The notes: generated by a model not told the origin, from the letters alone. 64,000 nucleotides of DNA from Staphylococcus pettenkoferi (GCF_002902685.1 NZ_PPRN01000020.1:1-64000), one strand, 5' to 3'. Numbered from the stretch's first letter, positions 23,712 to 35,224 are shown. Numbers and translations are program-made.

Positions 23712-23740
23712 ACTATAGCAAAATTTATCCGCAAATACAA
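23712..23740 (-). promoter_or_regulatory. Candidate sigma-A promoter of rho
   Basis: TTGTAT, a 17-nt spacer and TATAGT on the minus strand. It implies a leader of about 245 nt before the rho start. The 424-bp rho-aldA gap holds no gene. Confidence 0.5.
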
Positions 23741-23826
23741 AAACATTCTTGTCCTGACTTAACGTTTTAAAATAGCAAGTAGTTGGCAGTTATCGCCATG
23801 CCCCTCATCACGATTCATACATATTT

Positions 23827-23864
23827 AAAAGAGCCCGTTCAAAGCATATGCCTTGAACGAGCTT
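23827..23864 (-). terminator. Terminator after the aldehyde dehydrogenase gene
   Basis: AGCTCGTTCAA and TTGAACGGGCT form a stem followed by CTCTTTTAAA on the minus strand, 18 nt past the stop codon. Confidence 0.82.
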
Positions 23865-23881
23865 GAAATCATCTTCATCTA

Positions 23882-25309
23882 TTATTTGTAATAACCTGCG
23901 ATAGATTTCACTTCTAAGAATTCTTCGATACCGTAGTCGCCCCATTCACGACCTAAACCTGATTGTTTGTAACCACCGAATGGAAGATCAGGTTTTCGTC
24001 CAGCTTCGTTAAGTTCTACAGTACCTGCTTCAATGTAGTGTGCGATGTGACGCATTGTTTCTTTATCTTTACCGAAGACGTAAGAAGCAAGACCGTATTT
24101 CGTATCGTTCGCAATTTCGATTGCTTCGTCAATGTTATTGTAAGTGATGATTGACATTACTGGACCGAAGATTTCTTCTTGTGCAATAGTCATTTTATTA
24201 TCTACATTATTAAAGATTGTTGGACGTGCGAAGTAACCTTGTTCGAGACCTTCTGGTTTACCAGGACCACCGAAGAAGAGTTCTGCGCCTTCTTCAACAC
24301 CTTTATCAATATAAGATTGAACTTGATCGAATTGTTTTTTACTAATGATTGGACCTACTTGCGTACCCTTTTCACGAGGATCGCCAACTTTCACTGCTTC
24401 GAATTGTTTCTTCACAGCAGTTAAGAAATCGTCTTTAATGCTTTCTGGAACGAGTGTACGTGTACCTGCAGTACATACTTGCCCAGTGTTGTTGACAACT
24501 TTCATTGTTGCGGCTTTCGCTGCTTCTTCGATATCAGCATCATCAAGGATGATATAAGGTGACTTACCACCTAACTCAAGAGATACTTTCTTGAAGTCCT
24601 TAGACGCTTTCTCCATAATCTTGCTACCTGTACCGCCTGAGCCAGTGAATGACATCATGCGTACTTTAGGGTGTTCACTAAGTGGGTTACCTACACCTTC
24701 ACCGTCACCGTTAACGAGGTTGAACACACCTTTAGGTACACCGACTTTATCGAAGATTTCAGCTAAGATGATTGCCGCGTAAGGTGTTTCTTCAGACGGT
24801 TTCAAGACAACTGGACTTCCTGCTGCAAATGCTGCTGCAAGTTTCAAGGAAGTTTGGTTTGTCGGGAAGTTCCAAGGTGTTACGAGACCAGCAACACCAA
24901 TACCTTCTTTAACTACTAAGTCGTCGCCACGACGTTCTTCAAATTCAAATGAATCTAAGGCATCTCTTGCCGCTTGGAAGTGGTTGATGCCTGCTTGGTA
25001 GTGTACATCTTCAGAAACTTTAAGTGGTGAACCTAATTCATCAGTAATTGCTTCGATGATATCTTGCTTTCTATTCTTGTATTCTTGCAAGATTTTGTCT
25101 AATAATTCTTTACGTTCTTCTACTGAACTATGACGGAATTCCACTGCAACTTGATCTGCAGCTTCTACCGCTTTGTCGACATCTTCTTTATTACCTGCTG
25201 CGATTGTTCCTAATACTTCTTCTGTCGCAGGGTTGATGACTTCGAGTGTTTCACCGCTTGCACTCTCTACCCATTCACCGTTGATATATTGTTTATTATA
25301 GTTTCTCAT
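23882..25309 (-). CDS. NAD(P)-dependent aldehyde dehydrogenase family protein
   Basis: The 475-residue protein is a full-length aldehyde dehydrogenase with catalytic Cys279 ([12 protein letters not shown]), general base Glu245 ([11 protein letters not shown]) and the Rossmann segment [11 protein letters not shown] near 221-231. The substrate is not evident; the S. aureus gene at this place is annotated simply as an aldehyde dehydrogenase. It has a clear ribosome site (AAGGAG). The next upstream gene on the strand is an HxlR regulator with a 176-bp gap, which may control it. Confidence 0.92.
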   Translation of the reverse strand: MRNYNKQYINGEWVESASGETLEVINPATEEVLGTIAAGNKEDVDKAVEAADQVAVEFRHSSVEERKELLDKILQEYKNRKQDIIEAITDELGSPLKVSEDVHYQAGINHFQAARDALDSFEFEERRGDDLVVKEGIGVAGLVTPWNFPTNQTSLKLAAAFAAGSPVVLKPSEETPYAAIILAEIFDKVGVPKGVFNLVNGDGEGVGNPLSEHPKVRMMSFTGSGGTGSKIMEKASKDFKKVSLELGGKSPYIILDDADIEEAAKAATMKVVNNTGQVCTAGTRTLVPESIKDDFLTAVKKQFEAVKVGDPREKGTQVGPIISKKQFDQVQSYIDKGVEEGAELFFGGPGKPEGLEQGYFARPTIFNNVDNKMTIAQEEIFGPVMSIITYNNIDEAIEIANDTKYGLASYVFGKDKETMRHIAHYIEAGTVELNEAGRKPDLPFGGYKQSGLGREWGDYGIEEFLEVKSIAGYYK

Positions 25310-25489
25310 GATTATTATACACTCCTTATTTCGTGTTGGTATTACTATTTCCTTTTTCCCAAATCATTAAACATAGTAAAATGGTAAGGTTTATGCTATT
25401 AGAAAAAGCGATAGTACGCAACGAAAGTGCTTTCCGTCGCATGACTACCGCTTAATGAGTTGAAATTATACTATAGTGACCCGCCAACA

Positions 25490-25813
25490 CTAATGTTCTT
25501 CAAGTTGAATGTGTTCTTGAGCCCACTCTTCAATCGGTTCGAGTGCTTGAGCGAGTGATATACCTTTATCTGTAAGTTTATAGACAATCGTTACCGGATC
25601 GGTAGAGACAATGTCTTTCGTTAGCAATCCCCAATCGCTCAATTCCGTCAGTTTTAAACTGAGTGAACGTGGCGTGATTGTCTTTAAATCTCTCTTCATT
25701 TCTGTAAAATGCGCTTGGTGCTCAGGACATCGTGAAAGATAATTGATGATTAAACCGTTCCAACTACGCCCGAGTATTTTAAAGGTTTCTTCGAGATAAG
25801 GACATACTTCCAT
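25490..25813 (-). CDS. HxlR-family transcriptional regulator
   Basis: The 107-residue winged-helix regulator shows the HxlR pattern: VCPYLEETFKILGRSWNGLII, FTEMKRDLKTITPRSLSLKL and a wing with YKLTDKG. Cys4 in MEVCPY is at the place where related redox sensors such as YodB carry their reactive cysteine, so sensing of electrophiles or aldehydes is possible. The start at 25813 is 8 nt from AAAAGG; two in-frame starts 6 and 9 nt upstream overlap that site. Confidence 0.87.
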   Translation of the reverse strand: MEVCPYLEETFKILGRSWNGLIINYLSRCPEHQAHFTEMKRDLKTITPRSLSLKLTELSDWGLLTKDIVSTDPVTIVYKLTDKGISLAQALEPIEEWAQEHIQLEEH

Positions 25814-25953
25814 TTGCATCACCTTTTAACCAAAGTTGGGATAACGACTTTAACTGAAATGATTACCTCACAAATTAACTATGGCGATTCAATAAATGCC
25901 AACTTAGCCTTCTCATTTCAGTACAAATCTTATATTAAGTATAGCACATGACT

Positions 25954-27213
25954 TTAAACTTCTTCAGTCCAAATATCTGCACCTAAACGCTTCAATGTTT
26001 CTACAATTTGTGTATAACCGCGATAAATATGTTTCACGTTGTAAATCGTAGTGACACCTTCAGCAAGCAATGCAGCAACAATCAGACATGCACCTGCACG
26101 CAAATCACTCGCATAAACACTTGCTCCGTGAAGTGTTGAAGGTTTGATTGTCGCAGTACCCTGATCGGCAGAAATATCTGCGCCCATGTTCTGAAGCTCT
26201 TCGACATGTTTGAAACGGGCTGGATAAATCGTATCCGTCACAAGTGAAATCCCTTCACTCAAGAAGAGTAGAGGTGTAATCGGTTGCTGTAAATCTGTGG
26301 CAAACCCAGGATAAACGAGGGTCTTGATATTCACACTATCATACGGCGATTGACGACGAATCGTTACACTATCTTCATGCATATCCACGTCGACACCTAG
26401 TTCTTTCAATTTCACTGTGAGTGGTTCTACATGCTTAGGAATAATATGGTCAATTGTCATTTCTTCGGCGCAAGCAGCCGCGATACACATATAAGTTCCT
26501 GCTTCAATGCGGTCTGGTATCACTTGATGGCGTGAACCGTGAAGATGTTCTACACCTGTGATCTTAATCGTACTCGTTCCTGCGCCCTTAATATTTGCAC
26601 CTAGACTAGAGAGAAAGGCAGCGACATCCACGACTTCAGGTTCTTTCGCCGCATTCTCGATTACTGTCTGTCCTTTCGCACGCACAGCAGCAAGCATAAT
26701 ATTAATTGTCGCGCCTACACTGACCATGTCTAAGAAGATATTTGCACCTACGAGTTGATCCGCTTCAATCTTCATAGATGTCTCACTCGACTCATCCACG
26801 ACAGCACCTAATGCTTTAAATCCTTTAATATGCTGATCAATCGGTCTTGGTCCTAGTGGGCAACCGCCTGGCAGACCAATGACACATTTTTTAAAACGGC
26901 CCAGCATTGCGCCCATCATATAATAAGACGCACGTAAAGATTGTACTTTATTGTTCGGTAATGGTGCATTCTCAATTTCTGTCGGATCTATATCTAGCGT
27001 TGTACCGTCTAACTCAGTATGGATATTCAAATCGCCCAATAAGCTTACTAGCGTATCGACATCAGAAATTTGCGGCAACCCTTCTACCGTTACCTTATCT
27101 TCCGCTAGAAGCGTAGCGGGTATTATCGCTACGGCACTGTTCTTAGCACCGTGATTATGTACTGTACCAGAAAGTGTTTGACCACCTCTGATTTTAATCA
27201 CTTCTTGAGTCAT
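25954..27213 (-). CDS. murZ: UDP-N-acetylglucosamine 1-carboxyvinyltransferase, second copy (MurZ)
   Basis: This is the second MurA-type enzyme found in low-GC Gram-positives. It has Lys24-Asn25 (HGAKNSA) and active-site Cys118 in [11 protein letters not shown]; the 419-residue length is normal. Residues around the Cys (PLGPRP rather than AIGSRP) separate it from MurA at 3051. AAAGGAG precedes the start. In S. aureus and Bacillus fba normally lies immediately upstream, but here there is a 573-bp gap instead. Confidence 0.94.
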   Translation of the reverse strand: MTQEVIKIRGGQTLSGTVHNHGAKNSAVAIIPATLLAEDKVTVEGLPQISDVDTLVSLLGDLNIHTELDGTTLDIDPTEIENAPLPNNKVQSLRASYYMMGAMLGRFKKCVIGLPGGCPLGPRPIDQHIKGFKALGAVVDESSETSMKIEADQLVGANIFLDMVSVGATINIMLAAVRAKGQTVIENAAKEPEVVDVAAFLSSLGANIKGAGTSTIKITGVEHLHGSRHQVIPDRIEAGTYMCIAAACAEEMTIDHIIPKHVEPLTVKLKELGVDVDMHEDSVTIRRQSPYDSVNIKTLVYPGFATDLQQPITPLLFLSEGISLVTDTIYPARFKHVEELQNMGADISADQGTATIKPSTLHGASVYASDLRAGACLIVAALLAEGVTTIYNVKHIYRGYTQIVETLKRLGADIWTEEV

Positions 27214-27786
27214 GCCTATGTTCTCCTTTATCTCATCTCGATCAATTTTCTAAAAATACATTATTAGCATTATAAATTATTATAATATAGTTTGCAAAGT
27301 TTCGTTAGCTTTGTCTGAATATAAGTGTAAAAATATTTATATTGTGCGCGTAAATCTAAATCATGTAAGTATATATCATGGTTATGCGAAGATTTACGTT
27401 AATCCTTTCCCGATTCTAATTGAATTAACCACATGCTGCACAAGAATCTAAATCGTTGAAAAAAGCCAATCTTTATGTCCTTTAAATCCGCTTTATCTTT
27501 TTCAGATAGCACAGATTTTAATAACTCAATTGAATATGTTTGATCATGCTATCTTATTCCACGGAATATTATACCAAATTTCTGCTCAGAAAGTATAAAA
27601 ATTATATGACCGGAGATGAATTTATCAATATCAGAAGTCAGTCATCTTAAGTGAGCCTTAACGAGTGTGAGGTTGCTACTAAGCGCAGAATATCATCGAT
27701 GAAAGCCACATGATATGAAGCTCTATTTGAAAATATCGCATTTCTTAATTACAATTATTAAGATATATCATGTGGGAGGTATCGCT
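27214..27786. other. 573-bp gap where fba is expected
   Basis: No open frame of credible length or homology is seen. The region is AT-rich with inverted repeats at 27349-27398 (CGTAAATCT/AGATTTACG) and 27514-27554 (AGATAGCA/TGCTATCT). It must hold the divergent promoters of murZ and the DUF2529 gene. I found no recognisable remnant of a class II aldolase. Confidence 0.5.
27706..27775 (+). promoter_or_regulatory. Inverted repeat abutting the DUF2529 ribosome site
   Basis: CCACATGATAT (27706-27716) and ATATCATGTGG (27765-27775) are perfect 11-bp complements. The second arm runs into the GGGAGG ribosome site, so pairing could partly mask it. The 48-nt loop makes this tentative. Confidence 0.35.
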
Positions 27787-28308
27787 ATGTCTAAGATTCT
27801 CAACACGCAAATCAATGGCGTGTTTAATCGTCTAGAGAAACAAGAGTTAGATATACAAATGGCAGCTCAATGCCTCATTCAAGCGATTGGTGGCGAAGGT
27901 CATGTCTATGTCAAAGGCTATGAAGACTTGAAATTCTACGAAACGTTTGTCACTTCAAGTAGTGAACGCTTAGAATCAAGCAAATTATTAGATGAGTTAG
28001 CCAGCTTCAATGAACTAGATACGACAGATAGAGTCTTTCTATTCGGGCCTTATTACTCTGAAGAAATGGCTGAAGATGTACGCAAACTCATCGATATCGA
28101 TGCAGATTTCGTCGTGATTTGCAATAAACCGAAAGAAACAGAATTCCCTGATCATCTGTTCCATTTCGTTAATTTATCTACGCCACGTCCCATTGTCTAT
28201 ACCGAAGACTATGATAAAGTTGTCACGCCCCATCCAATTGCTTTCAACTATGTCTACTACGAAATCTATACACAAATGGTAGAAATGATTCGCGATTTAG
28301 ACCTTTGA
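27787..28308 (+). CDS. DUF2529 family protein (YwjG-like)
   Basis: The 173-residue protein matches the DUF2529/YwjG family found beside pyrG in bacilli and staphylococci; the function is unknown. It resembles a sugar-isomerase (SIS-like) fold in layout, with GEGHVYVKGYEDL and DRVFLFGPYYSEE segments, but I would not assign activity. The start MSKILNTQ at 27787 follows GGGAGG; the frame is open 24 codons further upstream without a ribosome site. Confidence 0.8.
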   Translation: MSKILNTQINGVFNRLEKQELDIQMAAQCLIQAIGGEGHVYVKGYEDLKFYETFVTSSSERLESSKLLDELASFNELDTTDRVFLFGPYYSEEMAEDVRKLIDIDADFVVICNKPKETEFPDHLFHFVNLSTPRPIVYTEDYDKVVTPHPIAFNYVYYEIYTQMVEMIRDLDL

Positions 28309-28340
28309 TAAGGTACGTATAAATATCTTCATACTTACGA

Positions 28341-28392
28341 AAAAACATCTCATTTGAGCTGACACTACTCAGCAAATGAGATGTTTTATTAT
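28341..28392 (+). terminator. Terminator after the DUF2529 gene
   Basis: AAAACATCTCATTTG and CAAATGAGATGTTTT form a 15-bp stem with A and T flanks, so it could also serve pyrG from the other side. Confidence 0.82.
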
Positions 28393-28515
28393 GCTATGAG
28401 CTTTTATCGCATACTATTTTGGTTTTTAAGGAAGAAAGGACAACATGCACTCACTTTCTCCCTACTTCCAAACAATCATTTTACAATTGATAGGTTAAAT
28501 GTGCTCTCTCACTTC

Positions 28516-30156
<1,641 letters not shown>

Positions 30157-30354
30157 TTAAGTTTTAACATTTTTAAATTTAATTCGTTAATATGTACATC
30201 CATTCAACTGTAGTAAGAGCGATGTATTGCGCTAATCACACGTCGTACGTTTAGCCTGTTGATGTGGTTAAAATTGTTACCGTACAACGCGCTAAAATGT
30301 ACTTGATAAAAATCAACTCACATTGTTTCTAACATCGTCTGTTCTCCCACTTAT

Positions 30355-30398
30355 AATAAAAAAAGCGCTCCCTCTCACACGTTGTAAGGGGGAGCGTA
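30355..30398 (-). promoter_or_regulatory. pyrG leader attenuator
   Basis: On the minus strand CGCTCCCCCT and AGAGGGAGCG form a terminator hairpin followed by CTTTTTTTATT. The 5' arm is C/U-rich, which in the Bacillus pyrG leader pairs with a poly-G 5' end made by slippage at low CTP and so blocks termination. Here it starts 38 nt after the predicted GGGC start site. Confidence 0.88.
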
Positions 30399-30433
30399 TA
30401 ACATTTATACACGTCGTCCTATTTTAAGGAGCC

Positions 30434-30469
30434 CGAATAAAATTTTATCACTTTTACAGAAAAAGTCAA
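30434..30469 (-). promoter_or_regulatory. pyrG promoter with GGGCTCC initial transcribed sequence
   Basis: TTGACT (30464-30469), a 16-nt spacer, TAAAAT (30442-30447), then 7 nt to a run GGGCTCC whose first G is at 30434. A GGGC start followed by pyrimidines is the signature required for reiterative G addition at pyrG. The leader to the start codon is about 305 nt. Confidence 0.85.
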
Positions 30470-30485
30470 TCATCGCCAACAACGA

Positions 30486-31016
30486 TTAATCGTTCATATC
30501 TGTTTCATCTTCGAAGACTTCTTCGTCTTCTTCAAGACCATCTTCATCTTCGTCAATCACGATGTCGTTCTCGTTCATTTCGTCGTCAACTTGTTCTTCA
30601 TCTTCGTCTTCAACATCTTCTTCAGTTTCGCCTTCGTTGTTTGGTTTCTCTTCGTCGTCCTCTTCTTCATCACCTAGAAGTTTGAGGTTCTCATCTTCTT
30701 CGTCATCATCGTCTAAGATGTCGAATTTCTGAATCGTTGGTGCGATTTTTTCTTCAATATCATCTACAGAATACCAGTCTCTAAGACCCCATTCGTTCTC
30801 ACCTACGTTAAGGAAACGACCGTCTGTATTTAAATCTGTATAGAATTGTACGATTCTGTTTTCAATTTCATCATTCTCATAATGACCAAGTTCTTTAAAT
30901 TCGTCGATAATATCATATAAATTCATCGTTTCGCCTTTTTGATTTAACATCGTATAGGCCATATCGATAAATGATTTTTCGTCTACCATTTCTTTAGTAT
31001 AATCTTGAATCTTCAT
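30486..31016 (-). CDS. rpoE: RNA polymerase delta subunit
   Basis: Delta binds RNA polymerase and speeds its recycling. The 176-residue protein has a folded N-terminal HARE-type domain (about 1-90) and a disordered, strongly acidic Asp/Glu tail (about 95-176), as usual for RpoE in Firmicutes. Start [11 protein letters not shown] at 31016 follows AAAGGAAG; an ATG three bases earlier is also possible. pyrG lies downstream behind its own promoter. Confidence 0.96.
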   Translation of the reverse strand: MKIQDYTKEMVDEKSFIDMAYTMLNQKGETMNLYDIIDEFKELGHYENDEIENRIVQFYTDLNTDGRFLNVGENEWGLRDWYSVDDIEEKIAPTIQKFDILDDDDEEDENLKLLGDEEEDDEEKPNNEGETEEDVEDEDEEQVDDEMNENDIVIDEDEDGLEEDEEVFEDETDMND

Positions 31017-31229
31017 CATCCATATACTTCCTTTCACAGGCTGTTCTTTATCATAGTTTACAATGAATTGAGCAGAGCGACCTCACCTTTAACCATGCGA
31101 AGCAAACACTCACACAGCGCTTACTCCGATTCTGAAGTCTCCTCTCAACCTTGCTTACATTCGTATTTCATACTTAATCATATTAACAAAGTTAAATGAT
31201 AAATGACAATATTGAATTTCGCAACCCAC

Positions 31230-32090
31230 TTAATAATTGATATATTTTTCAAACATCACGTAATGCTCCGTCGCACTCGTCTCCACGAAGTTACTGTGCG
31301 TACACATCGCTCGCAGCTCGTCATGCGCTCCATAGAGGGTTATCGTTATCACATTCACATCTTTAAAATGCTTGCGCACATACGTTGCAACTTGACGTAA
31401 AGCACTTTGCGCAATACCACTTTGGCGCATCTCTTCGTCAACCTCAATGGCAGCAATATTAATTCTGGAGGTATGTAATTCTAGTGCTAGAAAGCCTACT
31501 TTCTCATCATCTTTCAGTAAATTTACGATGTAAATCCCATGGTCATCTTCTTGCGTGTTTGGCTTGAGACGGAGCGAAGATACAAATTTCGCATCTAAAT
31601 CAAGATAGTAGAGTCGCTCCTTACCAATCGGACCTTCCTCTTTCGTCGCTGCATGCATAAATCCTGAACGTTCATACAAGTTCCATGCCGCTTCATTCTC
31701 TGCATCTACAACGAGATACAAGTGATTGAAGTCTGGGAAGAGCTCCTGTACATATTGTGGTAAATACATCATTACCTTTGTGCCATACCCATGCCCTTGA
31801 AATGTTTCGTTCACCGATAGTGAACGCACATATACCACGTGGTTTGGCGTATCATAACCTTCATGTTGATAATATTCATGTAGCACGAAGAAAGCGACAA
31901 CTTCGCCATCCTGATTACGCGCTATATTCGCGACACGGTGAGGATCTTCGAGGGCTTCATCAAGTACGTCCTTTGGTAACGATGAATAAATTTGTTGACG
32001 CTCACTTAATTCAAATTGTTCCACTGCCTCACGGTAACATTCTTCAAATTCTTGTACGATTAAATCTTCAAACTGTGTTTGATAAACCAT
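31230..32090 (-). CDS. Tandem GNAT-family acetyltransferase
   Basis: The 286-residue protein appears to contain two GNAT folds. The first (about 1-165) has the acetyl-CoA loop motif FQGHGYGTKVM and the terminal AWNLYERSGF; the second (about 170-286) has EEMRQSGIAQSALRQVA and ends in a fainter motif. The second copy is more degenerate and may only be structural. The substrate is unknown. The gene sits between rpoE and coaW as in S. aureus. AAAGGGG precedes the start. Confidence 0.82.
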   Translation of the reverse strand: MVYQTQFEDLIVQEFEECYREAVEQFELSERQQIYSSLPKDVLDEALEDPHRVANIARNQDGEVVAFFVLHEYYQHEGYDTPNHVVYVRSLSVNETFQGHGYGTKVMMYLPQYVQELFPDFNHLYLVVDAENEAAWNLYERSGFMHAATKEEGPIGKERLYYLDLDAKFVSSLRLKPNTQEDDHGIYIVNLLKDDEKVGFLALELHTSRINIAAIEVDEEMRQSGIAQSALRQVATYVRKHFKDVNVITITLYGAHDELRAMCTHSNFVETSATEHYVMFEKYINY

Positions 32091-32239
32091 TCATAATCCC
32101 CTTTTGTTAGTCTCTTGTTATCTTACCCAATTTATTGAATTTAGTAAAAAGTTACAGTAATTTATTTCTCTAACCTTGATTTACCCACAAATTATTATAA
32201 TATTAGAGATGATGTAAATATAAGTTGAGGTGACAACAT

Positions 32240-33037
32240 ATGAAAATCGGTATCGATGCCGGAGGAACTTTAATCAAAATCGTGAAAGAAGAAGCAGAAA
32301 CACGTACATACGAAACTAAGTTAACGACTGACATAGATGAAGTGATCGAGTGGTTAGACCAAGTTGACTGTGAAAGTATCAGTTTAACTGGTGGTAATGC
32401 CGCATTAATCAATGCTCGTTTAAGCTGTCCATCCCGTGTCTTTGTGGAATTCGACGCAGCAGCTAAAGGCGTAGAAATGTTACTGCAAGAACAAGGTCAT
32501 GATTTAGACAATTATATTTTTACCAATGTAGGAACAGGCACTTCTTTACACTATTCAGATGGCAACGGCCAACAACGTGTAGGCGGTATCGGTACTGGCG
32601 GCGGTATGATTCAAGGCTTAGGCTACCTTCTCACTAACATCCAAGACTATGAGGAGTTAACTAACCTAGCACAACAAGGTGACCGTGATAAAATTGATCT
32701 TAAAGTCAAACACATTTATAAAGATACAGAACCACCTATTCCAGGTGATTTAACTGCAGCAAACTTTGGCAACGTACTCAATCATGTGAATGACGAGATG
32801 ACATTAGCCGACAAACTTGCTTCAGTCATTGGTGTGGTCGGTGAGGTCGTAACGACAATGGCTATTACTGTGGCGCGCGAATATCAAACGGAGAACGTCG
32901 CTTATATCGGCTCTTCATTCCACAACAATCCATTATTGAAATCAGTTATAGAAGACTATACTGTGTTGCGTGGATTTAAACCATATACGATTGATAATGG
33001 CGCATTTTCAGGTGCTCTAGGCGCGATTCATTTATAA
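32240..33037 (+). CDS. coaW: Type II pantothenate kinase
   Basis: CoaW phosphorylates pantothenate, the first step of CoA synthesis; staphylococci use this type II enzyme, which is not inhibited by CoA. The 265-residue protein has the phosphate loop DAGGTLIK at 6-13 and the conserved [10 protein letters not shown] and [12 protein letters not shown] segments of the acetate/sugar-kinase-like fold. GAGGTGAC precedes the start. It is divergent from the GNAT gene. Confidence 0.95.
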   Translation: MKIGIDAGGTLIKIVKEEAETRTYETKLTTDIDEVIEWLDQVDCESISLTGGNAALINARLSCPSRVFVEFDAAAKGVEMLLQEQGHDLDNYIFTNVGTGTSLHYSDGNGQQRVGGIGTGGGMIQGLGYLLTNIQDYEELTNLAQQGDRDKIDLKVKHIYKDTEPPIPGDLTAANFGNVLNHVNDEMTLADKLASVIGVVGEVVTTMAITVAREYQTENVAYIGSSFHNNPLLKSVIEDYTVLRGFKPYTIDNGAFSGALGAIHL

Positions 33038-33083
33038 AAATGAATCGTGAAATTTAAGCGCTCATCATTTCATACAATACAAC

Positions 33084-33176
33084 AAGCCCCGAACTCGATT
33101 TGAATGAACAGAGTAGTGACGCACTTAACCATGCGTCGCCTCTCCACCATCTTCAATCTAGCTCGGGGCATTTTAT
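33084..33176. terminator. Large hairpin between coaW and the DUF2750-like gene
   Basis: GCCCCGA...TCGGGGC forms the outer stem with imperfect extension, and GACGCA/TGCGTC forms an inner hairpin, giving a branched structure with T residues beyond 33175. It lies between two convergent genes and may stop both. Confidence 0.6.
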
Positions 33177-33183
33177 ACGTTCT

Positions 33184-33849
33184 TTAGAATGTTAATTCGT
33201 TTGAAACTTTTTGTGCAGAAACCACTGTACCTACGACGCCAGTCTTCAAATCGATGGCAACTGCATTGTCATCATCGCGCAATTCATCTAACCATTCTCC
33301 GAAGACTTCACCTTCGACTTCGATGAGTTCACATTCTTCAAAGTCTTGGTCGCGAACGGCTTGCGCTCGCTCTTTGTCACTCCATACTGGCATAATGTTA
33401 GGTTTCTCATTCTTATGGTCACTAATCATCATAAATTGTTGTTGACCTTTTTGAGATAAACCATACACTGCGTCTTCTTTCGCTACAACTTTAACAAACT
33501 CTTTGAGACGAATATTGTCTAAATCAGACATTAATTCATTCGCTACAGCGACAACATCTACGAGTTCCCCTTCACTAGGGCCTGTTGGATTGATAAGGAT
33601 TTCATCACCTTTGTCAAAGACCTCATCCAGTTCGTAAGTGACGAAGCGGTCTATATCCATTTGATGAATTTTGTCGTAATTAATATCTTCTTTCTTTAAA
33701 AAAGCTTCTGCATCTTTTTTCTGTGTCCACATGCATACTACATTTTTACCTAATACTTCATGCTTCACTAGCTTTTTATCATGTGTTGCAATAAAAAATA
33801 TCTCATTCACTAATATGTCTTCATAAAAAGAATAATTTCTGTATGACAT
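33184..33849 (-). CDS. DUF2750-like protein with two repeats
   Basis: The 221-residue soluble acidic protein seems to hold two copies of a DUF2750-like domain. Parallel segments are VVCMWTQKKDAEAFL with a following YELDEVFD at about 37-75, and MPVWSDKERAQAVRD with EVFGEWLDEL at about 150-195. No catalytic residues are evident. DUF2750 proteins have no established role. GAGGGAAT precedes the start. Family assignment is from recall and less certain than the repeat. Confidence 0.6.
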   Translation of the reverse strand: MSYRNYSFYEDILVNEIFFIATHDKKLVKHEVLGKNVVCMWTQKKDAEAFLKKEDINYDKIHQMDIDRFVTYELDEVFDKGDEILINPTGPSEGELVDVVAVANELMSDLDNIRLKEFVKVVAKEDAVYGLSQKGQQQFMMISDHKNEKPNIMPVWSDKERAQAVRDQDFEECELIEVEGEVFGEWLDELRDDDNAVAIDLKTGVVGTVVSAQKVSNELTF

Positions 33850-34027
33850 AGAATTCCCTCGTTTCTAATACTATAAATGTCACTCATATAAAATATAAAT
33901 TAGAATATTTTTCGAGTCAAACAAGTGGATTAGCAAACGCTTTTATGAGCAAATTGTAAGCGCTCTGGGTAGATGTATGCTCAAAATTCAAAGGTCCACC
34001 TGCTCTTTCACTATACTTTCATACCCT

Positions 34028-35224
34028 TTAAACTTGTCCTAATTCTTTCAGAAACTGGGTCTCTAAGTGCTCTATTTCTTCTTTACTGCGCCCGTGCCAA
34101 ATACAACCAAAGCGCGAACCTACGAATTCATCCGTAAACCACTCGCCTTCGTAATAAGACAACGGATAAAGCACACCTTTCTCAACATATTTAACAATCG
34201 TCTCATAAAAATGCGCATTATCCTTTTGTGCAACATAACTAAAGAACTTATGATAACCAGGCGTCAACAAAGGTTCCAGTAGCAACATGTCTGTAGAACC
34301 GTTCTGTCTGAAATTTAAATCAATCGCATAAACCTCTCCTTGGTCATCCACGAGCAAATCAAATCCTGCTACGCCATGAAATCCTTGGCTCACACCCATC
34401 TCCATAATACGACGTCCTGCTTCAATCACCGCTTCAGGTACTTCAGTCACATTCTCATTACCGTTATAAAACCCATAATCATTCGTCAGCTGTTGCGCGC
34501 TACCTAAGTACTGAATAGCGTCTCCTTCCTTACATGCAAACTGTACACAGTAATTTGCGACAGCTTCGACTTTCTCTTCAATAATCATATACGCCGTCTG
34601 TTCTTGAGCCGCTTCAATACGCTCCAAAGCATCCGCTAATTCTTGCTCATTGTAGACGATAATTACACCGTATCCTCCTGCAGTAGGTAAATCATCTCCC
34701 GGTTTCAACACATATGGAAAGTTCCACTGCTGTAATTCATCCTTCAATTTATCGATTTCCACTACAGCACGTTTCGGCAAGTACTGCCCCGCTGTCCATT
34801 CAGGAATTTTCGCTTTATTATTCAGTGCGATGAACGTCGTTTTATCTAAGGCATAGTGCGTATCCTCTAAGATGTCGTCATCGTGTACATATTGAAAGTA
34901 AATCTTCTTCCCTTGTTCATGCGCTAATTCTCGCAACAAGCTTTCATAACTTTCCTTACTGTTAAAAGGCAAGACGTTCGACGGTTTCGGCATGTCTACG
35001 AGTTGAAAAAGATGTTCCAATTTCTTTGTTACACACGCTTCATGCACGATCACCGGCAATTTATTTGAAATGAGTAATTCTCTCCCAGTTAAAAAGTTAG
35101 ATTGATGTTCCTCGGGTTCTAACCAAGGATTTGAAATGTAGGAAGGCCTCGCAGAATATACGACATCTTCCGCGTACAAATCACTCAAAGTTAACTTTGG
35201 TTTAATCCCCTTGCTTTCTGTCAT
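34028..35224 (-). CDS. ATP-grasp domain protein, possible peptide or amino-acid ligase
   Basis: The 398-residue protein has the ATP-grasp core at about 165-310: FPYVLKPGDDLPTAGG with a Gly-rich loop GGYGV, MIIEEKVE, and the Mg-binding end VYAIDLNFRQNGSTD. Enzymes with this core join a carboxylate to an amine using ATP. The substrate is not evident. Its start overlaps the M20 peptidase stop by 4 nt (ATGA) and AAAGGGG lies inside that gene, so the pair is translated together. I recall the same pair in S. aureus between coaW and luxS. Confidence 0.85.
   Translation of the reverse strand: MTESKGIKPKLTLSDLYAEDVVYSARPSYISNPWLEPEEHQSNFLTGRELLISNKLPVIVHEACVTKKLEHLFQLVDMPKPSNVLPFNSKESYESLLRELAHEQGKKIYFQYVHDDDILEDTHYALDKTTFIALNNKAKIPEWTAGQYLPKRAVVEIDKLKDELQQWNFPYVLKPGDDLPTAGGYGVIIVYNEQELADALERIEAAQEQTAYMIIEEKVEAVANYCVQFACKEGDAIQYLGSAQQLTNDYGFYNGNENVTEVPEAVIEAGRRIMEMGVSQGFHGVAGFDLLVDDQGEVYAIDLNFRQNGSTDMLLLEPLLTPGYHKFFSYVAQKDNAHFYETIVKYVEKGVLYPLSYYEGEWFTDEFVGSRFGCIWHGRSKEEIEHLETQFLKELGQV

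Noticed and set aside
33955-33968. TGTAAGCGCT-containing possible CcpA site upstream of the DUF2750-like gene
   Set aside because: The second half diverges from the consensus (about 12 of 14 at best) and no promoter could be set next to it.
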